Shown piece by piece: positions 17,352 to 26,910 of a DNA stretch of 64,000 bases. The notes under the pieces were generated by a model. It made no database searches, was not told where the DNA came from, and saw only the letters and a program-made list of their open reading frames with translations. Position numbers and translations under genes: made by a program. The first letter of the stretch is position 1. Each line of letters opens with the position of its first letter. Source of the stretch: Pseudomonas nicosulfuronedens (GTDB lineage: Bacteria; Pseudomonadota; Gammaproteobacteria; Pseudomonadales; Pseudomonadaceae); assembly GCF_005877905.1 (NCBI RefSeq), contig NZ_SWDV01000029.1, positions 1-64,000 of the forward strand, given 5' to 3'.

Positions 17352-17720
17352 ATGCGCCGCCCACTGCTGCTGCTCGCCCTGCTGCTCCTGCCCTTTACCA
17401 GCCAGGCCGGCCCCGATGTCCTGCGCGTGGGAGCCAGCAATGAGCTGATGTCGACGCTGGAACCACTGGTGGACCAATACCAGATCGAGACCCGCAACAA
17501 GGTCCTGCTGATCGGAGGCGATGAGAGCGAACTCACCGAGCAGGTCCGCCAAGGCACGCCCTACGACCTGTTGCTGACGCCCTTGCACAGCACGGAACAG
17601 ACCCAGCTACTGAGATGCAACGCCCGCGCGATGCAGAAACTGACCCTGGTGAAGGGCGAACGCCGGGCGCTGGCCACGGACTTCATCGACTACCTGGGGA
17701 AACACTGCACCGACCGCTGA
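17352..17720 (+). CDS. Exported short ModA-like protein (one lobe)
   Basis: A 122-residue protein with a signal peptide (MRRPLLLLALLLLPFTSQAG). The mature part, VLRVGASNELMSTLEPLVDQ and on to PYDLLLTP, follows the start of the periplasmic molybdate-binding protein ModA (AAASL..L.....FE, then G.SGAL..QI..GAP.D). It stops after about 100 residues, so only the first lobe of the binding fold is present and the hinge and second lobe are missing. It lies 117 bp after modE with its own GGAG site. It could be a decayed modA, but it has an intact signal peptide and stop. Function unknown. Confidence 0.7.
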   Translation: MRRPLLLLALLLLPFTSQAGPDVLRVGASNELMSTLEPLVDQYQIETRNKVLLIGGDESELTEQVRQGTPYDLLLTPLHSTEQTQLLRCNARAMQKLTLVKGERRALATDFIDYLGKHCTDR

Positions 17721-17788
17721 GGCGACTGCGCACCCAAAGGGGGCGGACTGGGTAAACTAGGCAGCTTTACCATTGCCGGAACGTCGCC

Positions 17789-18763
17789 ATGTCCCATCCC
17801 TTTTCCGACCTCACCCCCGACCTGGTGCTGGATGCGGTGGAAAGCATCGGTTTCCTCAGCGACGCCCGCGTACTGGCGCTCAACAGCTATGAGAACCGCG
17901 TCTACCAGGTGGGCATCGAGGACAGCGAGCCACTGATCGCCAAGTTCTACCGCCCGGGCCGCTGGACTACCGAGGCGATCCTCGAGGAGCACGCCTTCTC
18001 CGCCGAGCTCGCCGAGTGCGAAGTCCCAGTGGTGGCGCCGCTGGTGCATGAGGGCCAGACCCTCTTCGAGCATGCCGGCTTCCGCTTCACCCTGTTTCCC
18101 CGCCGCGGCGGCCGCGCGCCGGAGCCGGGCAACCTCGACCAGCTCTATCGCCTCGGGCAGTTGCTCGGTCGCCTGCACGCCGTGGGCGCCAATCGGCCCT
18201 TCGAACACCGCGAGGCGCTGACCCCGGCGAACTTCGGGCACGAGTCCCTGGCCACCCTGCTGGAAGGCAACTTCGTCCCGAAGAGCCTGCTGCCGGCTTA
18301 CTCATCCGTCGCCCGCGACCTGTTGAAGAAAGTCGATGACCTGTATGCCCGGGTGAAATACACGCCCATCCGCATGCATGGCGATTGCCACCCCGGCAAC
18401 CTGCTGTGCCGCGACGAGACCTTCCACGTCGTCGACCTCGACGACTGCCGCATGGGCCCGGCGGTGCAGGACTTGTGGATGATGCTTGCCGGCGAGCGCC
18501 AGGAACGCCTCGGGCAGCTCTCGGAACTGGTCGACGGCTACCAGGAATTCCACGACTTCGACCCGCGCGAGCTGCCGCTGATCGAAGGCCTGCGCGCCTT
18601 GCGCCTGATGCATTACAGCGCGTGGCTGGCACGCCGCTGGGACGACCCGGCGTTCCCCCCGAGCTTCCCCTGGTTCGGCACCGAGCGTTACTGGGGCGAG
18701 CAGGTGCTGGTACTGCGCGAGCAGTTGGCGGCACTGGATGAGGAGCCGCTGCGGCTGTTCTGA
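17789..18763 (+). CDS. srkA: Stress response kinase SrkA (YihE)
   Basis: A 324-residue serine/threonine kinase of the choline-kinase-like fold. The catalytic loop is MHGDCHPGNLL (about 196-206), the metal-binding loop VVDLDDCRMGP (about 215). SrkA protects cells against stress-induced programmed death by opposing MazEF-type signals in E. coli. Length (328 in E. coli) agrees. It starts 66 bp after the ModA-like gene. Confidence 0.93.
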   Translation: MSHPFSDLTPDLVLDAVESIGFLSDARVLALNSYENRVYQVGIEDSEPLIAKFYRPGRWTTEAILEEHAFSAELAECEVPVVAPLVHEGQTLFEHAGFRFTLFPRRGGRAPEPGNLDQLYRLGQLLGRLHAVGANRPFEHREALTPANFGHESLATLLEGNFVPKSLLPAYSSVARDLLKKVDDLYARVKYTPIRMHGDCHPGNLLCRDETFHVVDLDDCRMGPAVQDLWMMLAGERQERLGQLSELVDGYQEFHDFDPRELPLIEGLRALRLMHYSAWLARRWDDPAFPPSFPWFGTERYWGEQVLVLREQLAALDEEPLRLF

Positions 18764-18820
18764 TTTCTCCGTGCCGACGCAGGAGTGCTCGGCACAGTTC
18801 CTCTTCACGGAAGACACACC

Positions 18821-19816
18821 ATGAAAGTACTGCGCCTGCCCTTCATCGCATGCCTGTCGGTCACTCTGCCGTCGGCACTGGCTGCCAGCTTTGACTGCCA
18901 GAAAGCCAGCACCCCGATGGAACAAGCCATCTGTGCAAACGATGACCTCTCAGCACTCGATGATCAATTGAGTCTGACTTACCGTGCTCATCTGGGCAGC
19001 CCCGAACTCGACCCGGTACAACTCAAGAAAGCCCAGCGCAGCTGGCTGCAAAACACCCGGCGACGCTGTGAAGCCACCGAGACCTTGACCGACTGCTTGA
19101 GCGACGCCTACCGCGAGCGTCTGGAGGAGCTGGGGCCTGGAACCGGCGTCGATGCCCAGGGCCACGATTGGAAGCAGGCACTAAGGATCAGTAACACCGC
19201 GCCGGGCTATGACTTCCTACTCGACATGCAACCCTGTCCGGAGCAGACCTGCGAGGGTCCGGCCTTCCTCGGCATCGAGCGCGCCGGCAGCAACGAGGTG
19301 GCACAGGCAATCTATCTACCCAATGTTTTCCTGACGCGGCAGGAGAACGGCGAACCACTGGTGAACTCAGCCAGGCTTTACGATTATCAGGGCGTGATCA
19401 ATGCAGGTGACTTCAATTTCGATGGCCAGCCGGACTTTGCAGTACAGAACGGCAACCGAGGCTCCTATGGCGGGCCAAGCTACGACGTTTTTCTCTTCGA
19501 TGCGGGACGGCAACGCTTTATCTACAGTCCTGAGCTGAGCGCGCTGACACTGGAAAACCTGGGCTTCTTCGATATCGACGGCAAGCGCAAACGGCTGATC
19601 ACCTTTTCCAAGAGCGGCTGCTGCTACCACGAGAAGAGCGAATACAGGGTGGAAGCCAATCAGCCAGTCGAAGTAAAACGTGAGATAGAGGATGCTGCTG
19701 GAGGCAGTGGCGATCCGGATATGGTCCTGCTGAGCACTGAGGAACTGGTCAATGGCCAATGGAAAACCACCTCCTCGCGCAAGGTGCCGTTCAAGGAGAT
19801 TTACGGCGACCCGTAG
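18821..19816 (+). CDS. Exported protein with LprI (DUF1311) domain
   Basis: A 331-residue protein with a signal peptide (MKVLRLPFIACLSVTLPSALA). Residues about 20-100 form an LprI/DUF1311 domain with the typical SFDCQKASTPMEQAICAN start and paired cysteines; such domains inhibit lysozyme or act in envelope functions. The rest contains an FG-GAP-like stretch (INAGDFNFDGQPDFAVQNG) and a cysteine pair CCY, of unknown role. The ATG at 18821 is chosen for the signal peptide and GGAAG before it. Not obviously in an operon. Confidence 0.8.
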   Translation: MKVLRLPFIACLSVTLPSALAASFDCQKASTPMEQAICANDDLSALDDQLSLTYRAHLGSPELDPVQLKKAQRSWLQNTRRRCEATETLTDCLSDAYRERLEELGPGTGVDAQGHDWKQALRISNTAPGYDFLLDMQPCPEQTCEGPAFLGIERAGSNEVAQAIYLPNVFLTRQENGEPLVNSARLYDYQGVINAGDFNFDGQPDFAVQNGNRGSYGGPSYDVFLFDAGRQRFIYSPELSALTLENLGFFDIDGKRKRLITFSKSGCCYHEKSEYRVEANQPVEVKREIEDAAGGSGDPDMVLLSTEELVNGQWKTTSSRKVPFKEIYGDP

Positions 19817-19947
19817 CGCGCTGTAACGACATCGTTACGCCCATTCGCCGACGCTACCGGGACGTCCAGCGAAGCAGCACAGACAAGCCCCGTTGCGCGC
19901 CCTAGAATTGTGCAGCCACTCATTAGCTGCCTAACCAAGGATGTTCC

Positions 19948-20835
19948 ATGGCCACCGCCAATCCCCGCCGGGGCTACGCTCTGGGCTTGACTGCCTATGT
20001 CATCTGGGGACTCTTCCCGATCTACTTCAAGCTGCTCGAACGCATCCCCGCGCTGGAAATCATCACCCACCGGGCCCTCTGGTCGGCGGTGTTCGGCGCC
20101 CTGCTGTTACTGGTGTGGAAGCACCCCGGCTGGTGGCGCGAGCTGCGCGAGAATCCCAAGCGCATCGCCGTCCTCACCGCCAGCGGCCTGTTGATTGCCA
20201 GCAACTGGCTGGTCTACGTCTGGGCGGTGAACAACGGCCACATGATCGAGGCCAGCCTGGGCTACTACATCAACCCGCTGATCAACGTATTGCTGGGCCT
20301 GGTGATCCTGCGCGAACGCCTGCGCCCGCTGCAGTGGGTAGCGGTCGGCCTCGCTGCGCTGGGCGTGGCCCAGCAGCTCTGGCAACTGGGCAGCCTGCCC
20401 TGGGTATCGCTGGCACTGGCGCTGACCTTCGGCTTCTACGGGCTGATCCGCAAACAGGCGCCGGTGGCTGCGCTGCCGGGCCTGGTAGTGGAGACCTGGA
20501 TCCTGCTGCCACTGGCGATCGGCTACCTCGTGCTGTTCGCCGACGGCCCGAGCGTGCACGCAGACTTCTGGACCACCAAGGACGCCATCTGGCTCGCCGC
20601 CGCCGGCCCGATCACCCTGGTGCCGCTGGTGTGCTTCAACGCTGCCGCGCGCCACCTGCCTTACGCGACGCTGGGCTTCCTGCAGTACCTGGCACCGACC
20701 CTGGTGCTGCTGCAGGCAATCCTGCTGTTTGGCGAGCACCTGGACACCACTCGCCTGATCTCCCTCTGCTGCATCTGGGCGGGCCTGGTCGTCTACAGCG
20801 TGGACATCTGGTACCGCCTCTCCCGCGGCGACTGA
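19948..20835 (+). CDS. rarD: RarD protein, EamA-type transporter
   Basis: A 295-residue inner-membrane protein with about ten helices in two EamA repeats. Family motifs YVIWGLFPIYFKLL near the start and VYVWAVNNGHMIEASLGYYINPL near residue 90 are characteristic of RarD. Some relatives cause chloramphenicol sensitivity changes; the substrate is not established. AAGGA is seven bases before the ATG. A 15-bp perfect stem lies 15 bp after the stop. Confidence 0.93.
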   Translation: MATANPRRGYALGLTAYVIWGLFPIYFKLLERIPALEIITHRALWSAVFGALLLLVWKHPGWWRELRENPKRIAVLTASGLLIASNWLVYVWAVNNGHMIEASLGYYINPLINVLLGLVILRERLRPLQWVAVGLAALGVAQQLWQLGSLPWVSLALALTFGFYGLIRKQAPVAALPGLVVETWILLPLAIGYLVLFADGPSVHADFWTTKDAIWLAAAGPITLVPLVCFNAAARHLPYATLGFLQYLAPTLVLLQAILLFGEHLDTTRLISLCCIWAGLVVYSVDIWYRLSRGD

Positions 20836-20850
20836 TCATTAATTGACCCA

Positions 20851-20887
20851 CTGCCTGCAAGCCGCGCCAGCTGCGGCTTGCAGGCAG
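20851..20887 (+). terminator. Fifteen-bp perfect hairpin after rarD
   Basis: CTGCCTGCAAGCCGC and GCGGCTTGCAGGCAG are perfectly complementary across a 7-base loop. No T run follows, so it may be a mRNA 3'-end stabiliser or a Rho-independent terminator of weak type. Confidence 0.65.
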
Positions 20888-20898
20888 TCACCCGCAGA

Positions 20899-21482
20899 TT
20901 GTCCACAGCTCTATCCCGCGAATGCGGGGATAACGACCATTTCTTCCACAAGCCGCTCCGCCGCACGCTTCTCTGTGCAGCACTCCCTGGTTGCCCACGG
21001 CAATCCGATCACTAGTTGATCAAAACTACGCACGTCTCGTGGTTTCTGGGCTGCCAAGCCATTTCCCTGGCTTTTCCACAGGCTGATCCCCGCTTCGTGT
21101 GGATGGACAACCGGCGTCCGTTCAGAAAGTGGACAACACTGTGAAGACCAGAAACAGCGCGGCCCTCAGCGTTCCATGAACGGCTTCTCCACAGACTCTT
21201 CCAGTGGTTTTGTGCACAGCGACTGGAGAGTCCGGAGCACTCAGCTTGCCGTGCACGCCTTGTGCAAAAAACGACCAGATCACTGGAAGCCAAGTGGCTA
21301 GCAGGTCCTAGCAACTTATCAACAGATTGCCCACGGTGCGATCCCCGCAATCTGTGCACAGCAACGACACCGCAAGTGGATAAATGGATCAGCAGGAGGC
21401 CCAGACAAAATGGGCCCCCTGTCAATTCATCAACAGAGAGCCCACAGGTTTTTCCACAAGCTTTGCAATCAATGCAGAACAA
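20899..21482. other. Gene-free region with a cluster of DnaA-box-like 9-mers
   Basis: No convincing gene lies between 20836 and 21482. The stretch contains at least six 9-mers with one mismatch to the DnaA box TTATCCACA: 20899 (TTGTCCACA), 21072 (TTTTCCACA), 21185 (TTCTCCACA), 21316 (TTATCAACA), 21375-21383 on the minus strand (TTATCCACT) and 21450 (TTTTCCACA). TTGTGCACA at 21210 is one mismatch from the looser TTATNCACA. At least six more have two mismatches (for example 20942, 21098 minus, 21128 minus, 21352, 21427). Short words also recur: TTGCCCACGG at 20991 and 21327, GATCCCCGC twice. This density suggests a DnaA-binding locus of the datA/DARS kind or a remnant origin. Confidence 0.5.
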
Positions 21483-22001
21483 TCATTCCCCGCTGTGGAA
21501 ATTCAGCTCCACCATCAGGTCATCCGCCAGTTCTTCCAGCTTCTGCTGCAGGGTTTCCAACGGCAGGGTCAGCGGCACGGCCAGCAGCGCCTCGGCGTGG
21601 AACAGCGGCTCACTGCTCATCGGCGCTGGCAGCACCTCGGTCGTCAGGCTTTCCAGGTTCACACCATGCTCGGCCAGCAGCTGGGTGATGTCACGGACGA
21701 TGCCGGGGCGGTCGTTGCCCACCAGATCGAGATGGATCGGCTTCCAGTTGCAGGCCGGCTCGATACCGCTCTCCGCCAGCAGCACGCGAATGCCGTGCTC
21801 GCTCAGTTCCTGAAGGCCTTCCACCAGCTCGTCATAACCCTCGGCGGGCACGGCCACGCGAAGGATCCCGGCGAACTGCCCGGCCATGCGCGACATGCGG
21901 CTTTCCAGCCAGTTGCCGCCGTGGGCGGCGATGCATTTGGCCACGCGCTCCACCAGACCGGGCTGGTCCTGGGCGATGACGGTCAATACGAGGTGGTCCA
22001 T
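21483..22001 (-). CDS. gcvR: Glycine cleavage system repressor-like ACT protein
   Basis: A 172-residue protein with two ACT domains: residues 1-80 (MDHLVLTVIAQDQPGLVERV) and about 90-170 (HLDLVGNDRPGIVRDITQLL). GcvR works with GcvA to control the glycine cleavage operon. The start is set at ATG 22001 where the ACT domain begins and GGAGA precedes. Next to it on the same strand is the GNAT gene, 19 bp upstream, so the two may be co-transcribed. Confidence 0.85.
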   Translation of the reverse strand: MDHLVLTVIAQDQPGLVERVAKCIAAHGGNWLESRMSRMAGQFAGILRVAVPAEGYDELVEGLQELSEHGIRVLLAESGIEPACNWKPIHLDLVGNDRPGIVRDITQLLAEHGVNLESLTTEVLPAPMSSEPLFHAEALLAVPLTLPLETLQQKLEELADDLMVELNFHSGE

Positions 22002-22020
22002 GAGCAGTCTCCGCGAAGGG

Positions 22021-22470
22021 CTAGGCCGTGAGGTCCAGCCAATAGGTGTAGAACTTGTCGTCCCGCTTGTAGCCCAGACGCTCATACAGCGACTGACCAG
22101 CATGGTTGGTCTTCGCCGTCTCCAGCATCAGGCCGCAGGCACCGGTGCTTTCGCCGTGGGCGCGGGCGGCGTTCATCAGCGCTTCACCGTAGCCATCGCG
22201 ACGCGCAGCAGGCAAAACGTAGAGGTCGCTGACCAGCCAGGACGCCTGCAGCGCCAGGGAAGCGAAGAACGGATACAGCTGCACGAAGCCGACCGCCAGC
22301 CCATCGATACTGCGCGCGATGAACACCGTGGACTGCCCGCTGCCGATACGTGCCCCGAGGAATTCGCGAATCTTCGCGTGCGGCGCAGGCACCTCGTAGA
22401 AATCGAGGTAGCCGGAAAACAGCGGAACCAGGTCATCCAGATCGGTGGGGGTGGCAAGCGTCACGGACAT
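22021..22470 (-). CDS. GNAT family N-acetyltransferase
   Basis: A 149-residue acetyltransferase. The acetyl-CoA loop is in ASWLVSDLYVLPAARRDGYGEALMNAA (about 78-104), followed by LMLETAKTNHAGQSLYERLGYKRD, the usual motif B end. The ATG at 22470 follows GGAGA. The substrate is unknown. It is 19 bp ahead of gcvR, and divergent from glcB. Confidence 0.85.
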   Translation of the reverse strand: MSVTLATPTDLDDLVPLFSGYLDFYEVPAPHAKIREFLGARIGSGQSTVFIARSIDGLAVGFVQLYPFFASLALQASWLVSDLYVLPAARRDGYGEALMNAARAHGESTGACGLMLETAKTNHAGQSLYERLGYKRDDKFYTYWLDLTA

Positions 22471-22764
22471 GCGGGATTCTCCAGGAGGGAAGATGCAGTA
22501 TAGGCACGGCGAGGTTAGCCGGATGCGACGGGCTGCCACAGGTACCCATTCGGGTAATGCGTGTACAGTTTTAAGATTTATCTGGAACAATCCAAAGGAT
22601 ATTTGCGAACATAAGACCTGCTACGTGACTGATATGCGTACTTTGGTCTAACCGCGACGCTAGCCCACTGATTTTTCCCACGGCATCATGTAGTATTCCG
22701 CGGCTCGGACTACAAGGCGTTTTGCCTGTGTCCAGAGCTGGTCCTGAGCAGAGTGAGGCAAGCA

Positions 22765-24942
22765 ATGACTGAACGCGTTCAAGTCGGTGGCCTGCAGGTC
22801 GCCAAAGTCCTTTTCGACTTCGTGAACAACGAAGCCATTCCCGGCACCGGCATCGAAGCCGGCAAGTTCTGGGCGGGCGTAGAAACCGTAATCAACGACC
22901 TGGCCCCCAAGAACAAGGCCCTGCTCGCCAAGCGCGATGACATCCAGGCGAAAGTCGACGGCTGGCACCAGGCCCGCGCCGGCAAGCCGCATGACGCAGC
23001 CGCCTACAAGGCCTTCCTGCAGGAAATCGGTTACCTGCTGCCCGAGCCGGCCGACTTCCAGGCCAGCACCCAGAACGTCGACGAAGAAATCGCCCGCATG
23101 GCCGGCCCGCAGCTGGTGGTGCCGGTGATGAACGCGCGCTTCGCCCTGAACGCCGCCAACGCCCGCTGGGGCTCGCTGTACGACGCACTGTACGGCACCG
23201 ACGCGATCAGCGAAGAGAACGGTGCCGAGAAGGGCAAGGGCTACAACAAGGTCCGCGGTGACAAGGTCATCGCCTTCGCCCGCGCCTTCCTCGACGAAGC
23301 CGCTGCGCTGGAATCCGGCTCCCATGTCGACGCTACCGCCTATGTGGTGAAGAACGGCGCACTGGCCGTCACCCTGAAGAATGGCAGCGAGACCGGCCTG
23401 AAGAATGCCGCTCAGTTCCTGGCCTTCCAGGGCGAAGCCGCCAAGCCGAAAGCCGTGCTGCTCAAGCACAACGGCCTGCACTTCGAAATCCAGATCGACC
23501 CGACCAGCCCGATCGGCCAGACCGACGCTGCTGGCGTGAAAGACGTCCTGATGGAGTCCGCGCTGACCACCATCATGGACTGCGAAGACTCCGTGGCCGC
23601 CGTCGACGCCGACGACAAGGTCGTGGTCTACCGCAACTGGCTGGGCCTGATGAAAGGCGACCTCGCCGAGCAGGTTTCCAAGGGCGGCAGCACCTTCACC
23701 CGCACCATGAACCCGGACCGCGTTTACACCAAGGCCGATGGTTCCGAGCTGAGCCTGCATGGGCGCTCCCTGCTGTTCGTGCGTAACGTTGGCCACCTGA
23801 TGACCAACCCGGCGATCCTCGACGCCCAGGGCAACGAAGTGCCCGAAGGCATCCAGGACGGCCTGTTCACCAGCCTGATCGCCATTCACAACCTGAACGG
23901 CAGCGCTACCCGCAAGAACAGCCGCACCGGCAGCGTGTACATCGTGAAGCCGAAGATGCACGGTCCGGAAGAAGTCGCCTTCGCCGCCGAGATCTTCAGC
24001 CGCGTCGAAGACCTGCTGGGCCTGCCGCGCAACACGCTGAAAGTCGGCATCATGGACGAAGAGCGCCGCACCACCGTCAACCTGAAGGCCTGCATCAAGG
24101 CCGCCGCCGAGCGCGTGGTGTTCATCAACACCGGCTTCCTCGACCGCACCGGTGACGAAATCCACACCTCCATGGAAGCCGGCGCCATGGTGCGCAAGGG
24201 CGCCATGAAGACCGAGAAGTGGATCGGCTCCTACGAGAACAACAACGTCGACGTCGGCCTGGCCACCGGCCTGCAGGGCAAAGCCCAGATCGGCAAAGGC
24301 ATGTGGGCCATGCCCGACCTGATGGCCGCCATGCTCGAGCAGAAGATCGCTCACCCACTGGCCGGCGCCAACACCGCCTGGGTTCCGTCGCCGACCGCTG
24401 CCACCCTGCACGCGCTGCACTACCACAAGGTCGACGTGTTCGCCCGTCAGGCCGAACTGGCCAAGCGCGCACCGGCTTCGGTGGACGACATCCTGACCCT
24501 TCCGCTCGCCCCCAACACCAACTGGAGCGCGGAAGAGATCAAGAACGAGCTGGACAACAACGCCCAGGGCATCCTCGGCTACGTGGTCCGCTGGATCGAC
24601 CAGGGCGTCGGCTGCTCCAAGGTGCCGGACATCAACGACGTTGGCCTGATGGAAGACCGCGCCACCCTGCGCATCTCCAGCCAGCTGCTGGCCAACTGGC
24701 TGCGCCACGGCGTAGTGACCGAGGAGCAAGTGCTGGAAAGCCTCAAGCGCATGGCTTCGGTGGTGGATCGCCAGAACGCCGGTGATGCCCAGTACCGCGC
24801 GATGGCGCCGAACTTCGACGACAACGTGGCCTTCCAGGCCGCGCTGGAACTGGTCATCGAAGGCACCAAACAGCCCAACGGCTACACCGAGCCGGTCCTG
24901 CACCGCCGCCGTCGCGAGTTCAAGGCCAAGAACGGTCTGTAA
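22765..24942 (+). CDS. glcB: Malate synthase G
   Basis: A 725-residue enzyme that condenses glyoxylate with acetyl-CoA to malate, allowing growth on C2 compounds and fatty acids. It has the G-isoform length (about 720). The signature region includes [15 protein letters not shown] (about 272), [18 protein letters not shown] (about 427-444) and [20 protein letters not shown] (about 453), which hold the catalytic arginine, glutamate and aspartate. ATG at 22765 is preceded by GAGG. Monocistronic: a terminator follows at 24965. Confidence 0.97.
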   Translation: MTERVQVGGLQVAKVLFDFVNNEAIPGTGIEAGKFWAGVETVINDLAPKNKALLAKRDDIQAKVDGWHQARAGKPHDAAAYKAFLQEIGYLLPEPADFQASTQNVDEEIARMAGPQLVVPVMNARFALNAANARWGSLYDALYGTDAISEENGAEKGKGYNKVRGDKVIAFARAFLDEAAALESGSHVDATAYVVKNGALAVTLKNGSETGLKNAAQFLAFQGEAAKPKAVLLKHNGLHFEIQIDPTSPIGQTDAAGVKDVLMESALTTIMDCEDSVAAVDADDKVVVYRNWLGLMKGDLAEQVSKGGSTFTRTMNPDRVYTKADGSELSLHGRSLLFVRNVGHLMTNPAILDAQGNEVPEGIQDGLFTSLIAIHNLNGSATRKNSRTGSVYIVKPKMHGPEEVAFAAEIFSRVEDLLGLPRNTLKVGIMDEERRTTVNLKACIKAAAERVVFINTGFLDRTGDEIHTSMEAGAMVRKGAMKTEKWIGSYENNNVDVGLATGLQGKAQIGKGMWAMPDLMAAMLEQKIAHPLAGANTAWVPSPTAATLHALHYHKVDVFARQAELAKRAPASVDDILTLPLAPNTNWSAEEIKNELDNNAQGILGYVVRWIDQGVGCSKVPDINDVGLMEDRATLRISSQLLANWLRHGVVTEEQVLESLKRMASVVDRQNAGDAQYRAMAPNFDDNVAFQAALELVIEGTKQPNGYTEPVLHRRRREFKAKNGL

Positions 24943-24964
24943 GGACTTTCGCGATGTGTTGAAG

Positions 24965-24990
24965 AAACCGCCCTCCGGGGCGGTTTTTTT
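24965..24990 (+). terminator. Intrinsic terminator of glcB
   Basis: AACCGCCC-TCC-GGGGCGGTT followed by T7, 22 bp after the stop. Confidence 0.92.
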
Positions 24991-25101
24991 ATGGCTGCCG
25001 GCTGGAGTCGGCCTGCTAGCCCGCCCGACGCGAACAGCGCTCACGTCCTGAGCCGCCCCGACAAGGGAGCAGCAGTGCGGGACGTAACGCATGTGCACAA
25101 T

Positions 25102-25115
25102 TTTTGTGTACAAAA
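25102..25115. promoter_or_regulatory. GntR-type operator candidate
   Basis: TTTTGTGTACAAAA is a near-palindrome of the N-TTGT-N2-ACAA-N type bound by GntR/FadR-family regulators; TGTGCACA lies seven bases before it. It is about 240 bp upstream of the NCS1 transporter gene. No GntR gene is in the window. Apart from this, the glcB terminator and the inverted repeat at 25300, the 409 bases from 24943 to 25351 hold no gene that I can support. Confidence 0.35.
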
Positions 25116-25299
25116 TCCCCACCACGCACTATCGGCGATCTCGTCCAACCTGACTCACAAGTCAATGATTGCTATGGAAAATAAATTTCCTGACCACTTG
25201 GACATGCGCGCAGTCCGCACCAATAAAGGGCTCAAGCGATCTTCGCGCGCGCCGGAGGAACGGCCGACAGCGCGCGAGCGGCTGCACTGGCACGGAACT

Positions 25300-25342
25300 G
25301 GCTTTTGCACACAAACCACAAAAAGCCGTGCATACAAAAGCC
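25300..25342. promoter_or_regulatory. Inverted repeat just before the NCS1 transporter start
   Basis: GGCTTTTG (25300-25307) and CAAAAGCC (25335-25342) are perfect 8-bp arms; the outer half-sites also share GCACAC / GTGCAT words with the GntR-like site upstream. The right arm ends ten bases before the ATG, so a hairpin would cover the weak ribosome binding region. Confidence 0.4.
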
Positions 25343-25351
25343 GAGTAGCCC

Positions 25352-26881
25352 ATGACCAGTAGTCCCACGCACCTGTCCGGCGTTACCCCCGTCCAACCTG
25401 TCGACAGCACGGCATCCGCCAAGGTGGCCGCGCCGACCCTGAGCCCGCGCCTGTACAGCGCCGACCTGGCACCGACCAAGGCTGCCGGCCGCAGTTGGGG
25501 GCGCTACAGCCTGTTCGCGTTGTGGACCAACGATGTGCACAACATCGCCAACTACTCCTTCGCCATCGGCCTCTTCGCGCTGGGCATGAGCGGCGCGCAG
25601 ATCCTCGCCGCATTCGCCCTCGGCGCGCTGGTGATCTACGGCCTGATGAACCTCTCCGGCTACATGGGCCAGAAGACCGGCCTGCCCTACCCGGTGATGT
25701 GCCGCATCAGCTTCGGCATCCACGGCGCGCAGGTGCCGGCGCTGATCCGCGCGGTGATCGCCATCGCCTGGTTCGGCATCCAGACCTACCTCGCCTCGGT
25801 AGTGCTGCGCGTGCTGCTCACCGCTATCGCACCGAGCCTTGCAGCCTATGACCAGGACTCGATCCTCGGCCTGTCGACCCTCGGCTGGATCACCTTCCTC
25901 GGCATCTGGTGCGTGCAGTTGGTGATCTTCGCCTACGGCATGGAGATGGTGCGCCGCTACGAATCCTTCGCCGGCCCGATCATCCTGGTGGCCTTTGCCA
26001 GCCTCGCCGGCTGGATGTACTGGCGCGCCGGCCTGTCGATTGCCTGGTCCAGCGGCCATGCGCCAACCGGCTCTGCGATGTGGCTCAAGGTACTGGGCGC
26101 CGCTGCGCTGTGGGTCTCGCTGTACGGCACCATGATCCTCAACTTCTGCGACTTCACCCGCAATTGCCCGGACCGCCGCACCATCAGCGTGGGCAATTTC
26201 TGGGGCCTGCCGGTGAACATGCTGGGCTTCGCGCTGATCGCCGTGGTGCTGGCCGGCGCGCAGTTCAGCATCGACGGCAAGCTGGTGCAGAACCCCACCG
26301 AAATCGTCGCCGCGATCCCCAACACCTTCGGCCTGGTACTGGCCTGCCTGGCCTTCCTGATCGTCACCGTGGCGGTGAACATCATGGCCAACTTCGTCGC
26401 CCCGGCCTACGTGCTCACCAACCTGGCGCCCAATCTGCTGAACTTCCGCCGCGCTGGCCTGCTCAGCGCCACCATCGCGGTGCTGATCCTGCCCTGGCAC
26501 CTGTACAACAGTCCGGCGGTGATCGTGTATTTCCTCGGCGGCCTGGGCGCCCTGCTCGGCCCGCTCTACGGGATCATGGTCACCGACTACTACCTGGTGC
26601 GCCGCAGCCGGGTAAACCTGCCGGAGCTGTACAGCGAGAGCCGCGAGGCGACCTACCACTTCAGCGGCGGCGTGAACCTGCGAGCAGTGGCGGCGTTCGT
26701 TCCGGCAGCGCTGATCGCCATCGTCCTCGCGCTGGTGCCGGCCTTCGAGGCGCTGTCGCACTTCTCCTGGTTCTTCGGCGCCGGTCTCGGTGCGCTGATC
26801 CACTATGCCCTGGCCGACCGCAAGCGCGTCTATTCGGACGTATCCGGCGAATCCATCGCGGTAGACGCTGCGCATCATTGA
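25352..26881 (+). CDS. NCS1 family nucleobase:cation symporter
   Basis: A 509-residue inner-membrane transporter with about twelve helices. Motifs typical of NCS1 (Mhp1/PucI/CodB family) are SLFALWTNDVHNIANYSFAI near residue 52 and MCRISFGIHGAQVPALIRA near 113. Substrates of the family are uracil, cytosine, allantoin, hydantoin and thiamine-like compounds; which applies here is not readable. ATG at 25352 has a poor ribosome binding site. It ends at a terminator shared with the convergent hydrolase gene. Confidence 0.9.
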   Translation: MTSSPTHLSGVTPVQPVDSTASAKVAAPTLSPRLYSADLAPTKAAGRSWGRYSLFALWTNDVHNIANYSFAIGLFALGMSGAQILAAFALGALVIYGLMNLSGYMGQKTGLPYPVMCRISFGIHGAQVPALIRAVIAIAWFGIQTYLASVVLRVLLTAIAPSLAAYDQDSILGLSTLGWITFLGIWCVQLVIFAYGMEMVRRYESFAGPIILVAFASLAGWMYWRAGLSIAWSSGHAPTGSAMWLKVLGAAALWVSLYGTMILNFCDFTRNCPDRRTISVGNFWGLPVNMLGFALIAVVLAGAQFSIDGKLVQNPTEIVAAIPNTFGLVLACLAFLIVTVAVNIMANFVAPAYVLTNLAPNLLNFRRAGLLSATIAVLILPWHLYNSPAVIVYFLGGLGALLGPLYGIMVTDYYLVRRSRVNLPELYSESREATYHFSGGVNLRAVAAFVPAALIAIVLALVPAFEALSHFSWFFGAGLGALIHYALADRKRVYSDVSGESIAVDAAHH

Positions 26882-26910
26882 TCTTGTGCTGATCGGCCTG
26901 TGGATAAGCG

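Noticed and set aside
21012-21482. A 156-codon minus-strand reading frame in the gene-free region
   Set aside because: No domain is recognisable, the composition is unlike neighbouring genes, there is no ribosome binding site, and the frame is simply open because of the repeated TCCACA words.
25175-25362. Possible small plus-strand gene beginning ATGGAAAATAAA
   Set aside because: No ribosome binding site, no recognisable product, and it runs into the transporter start; not supported.
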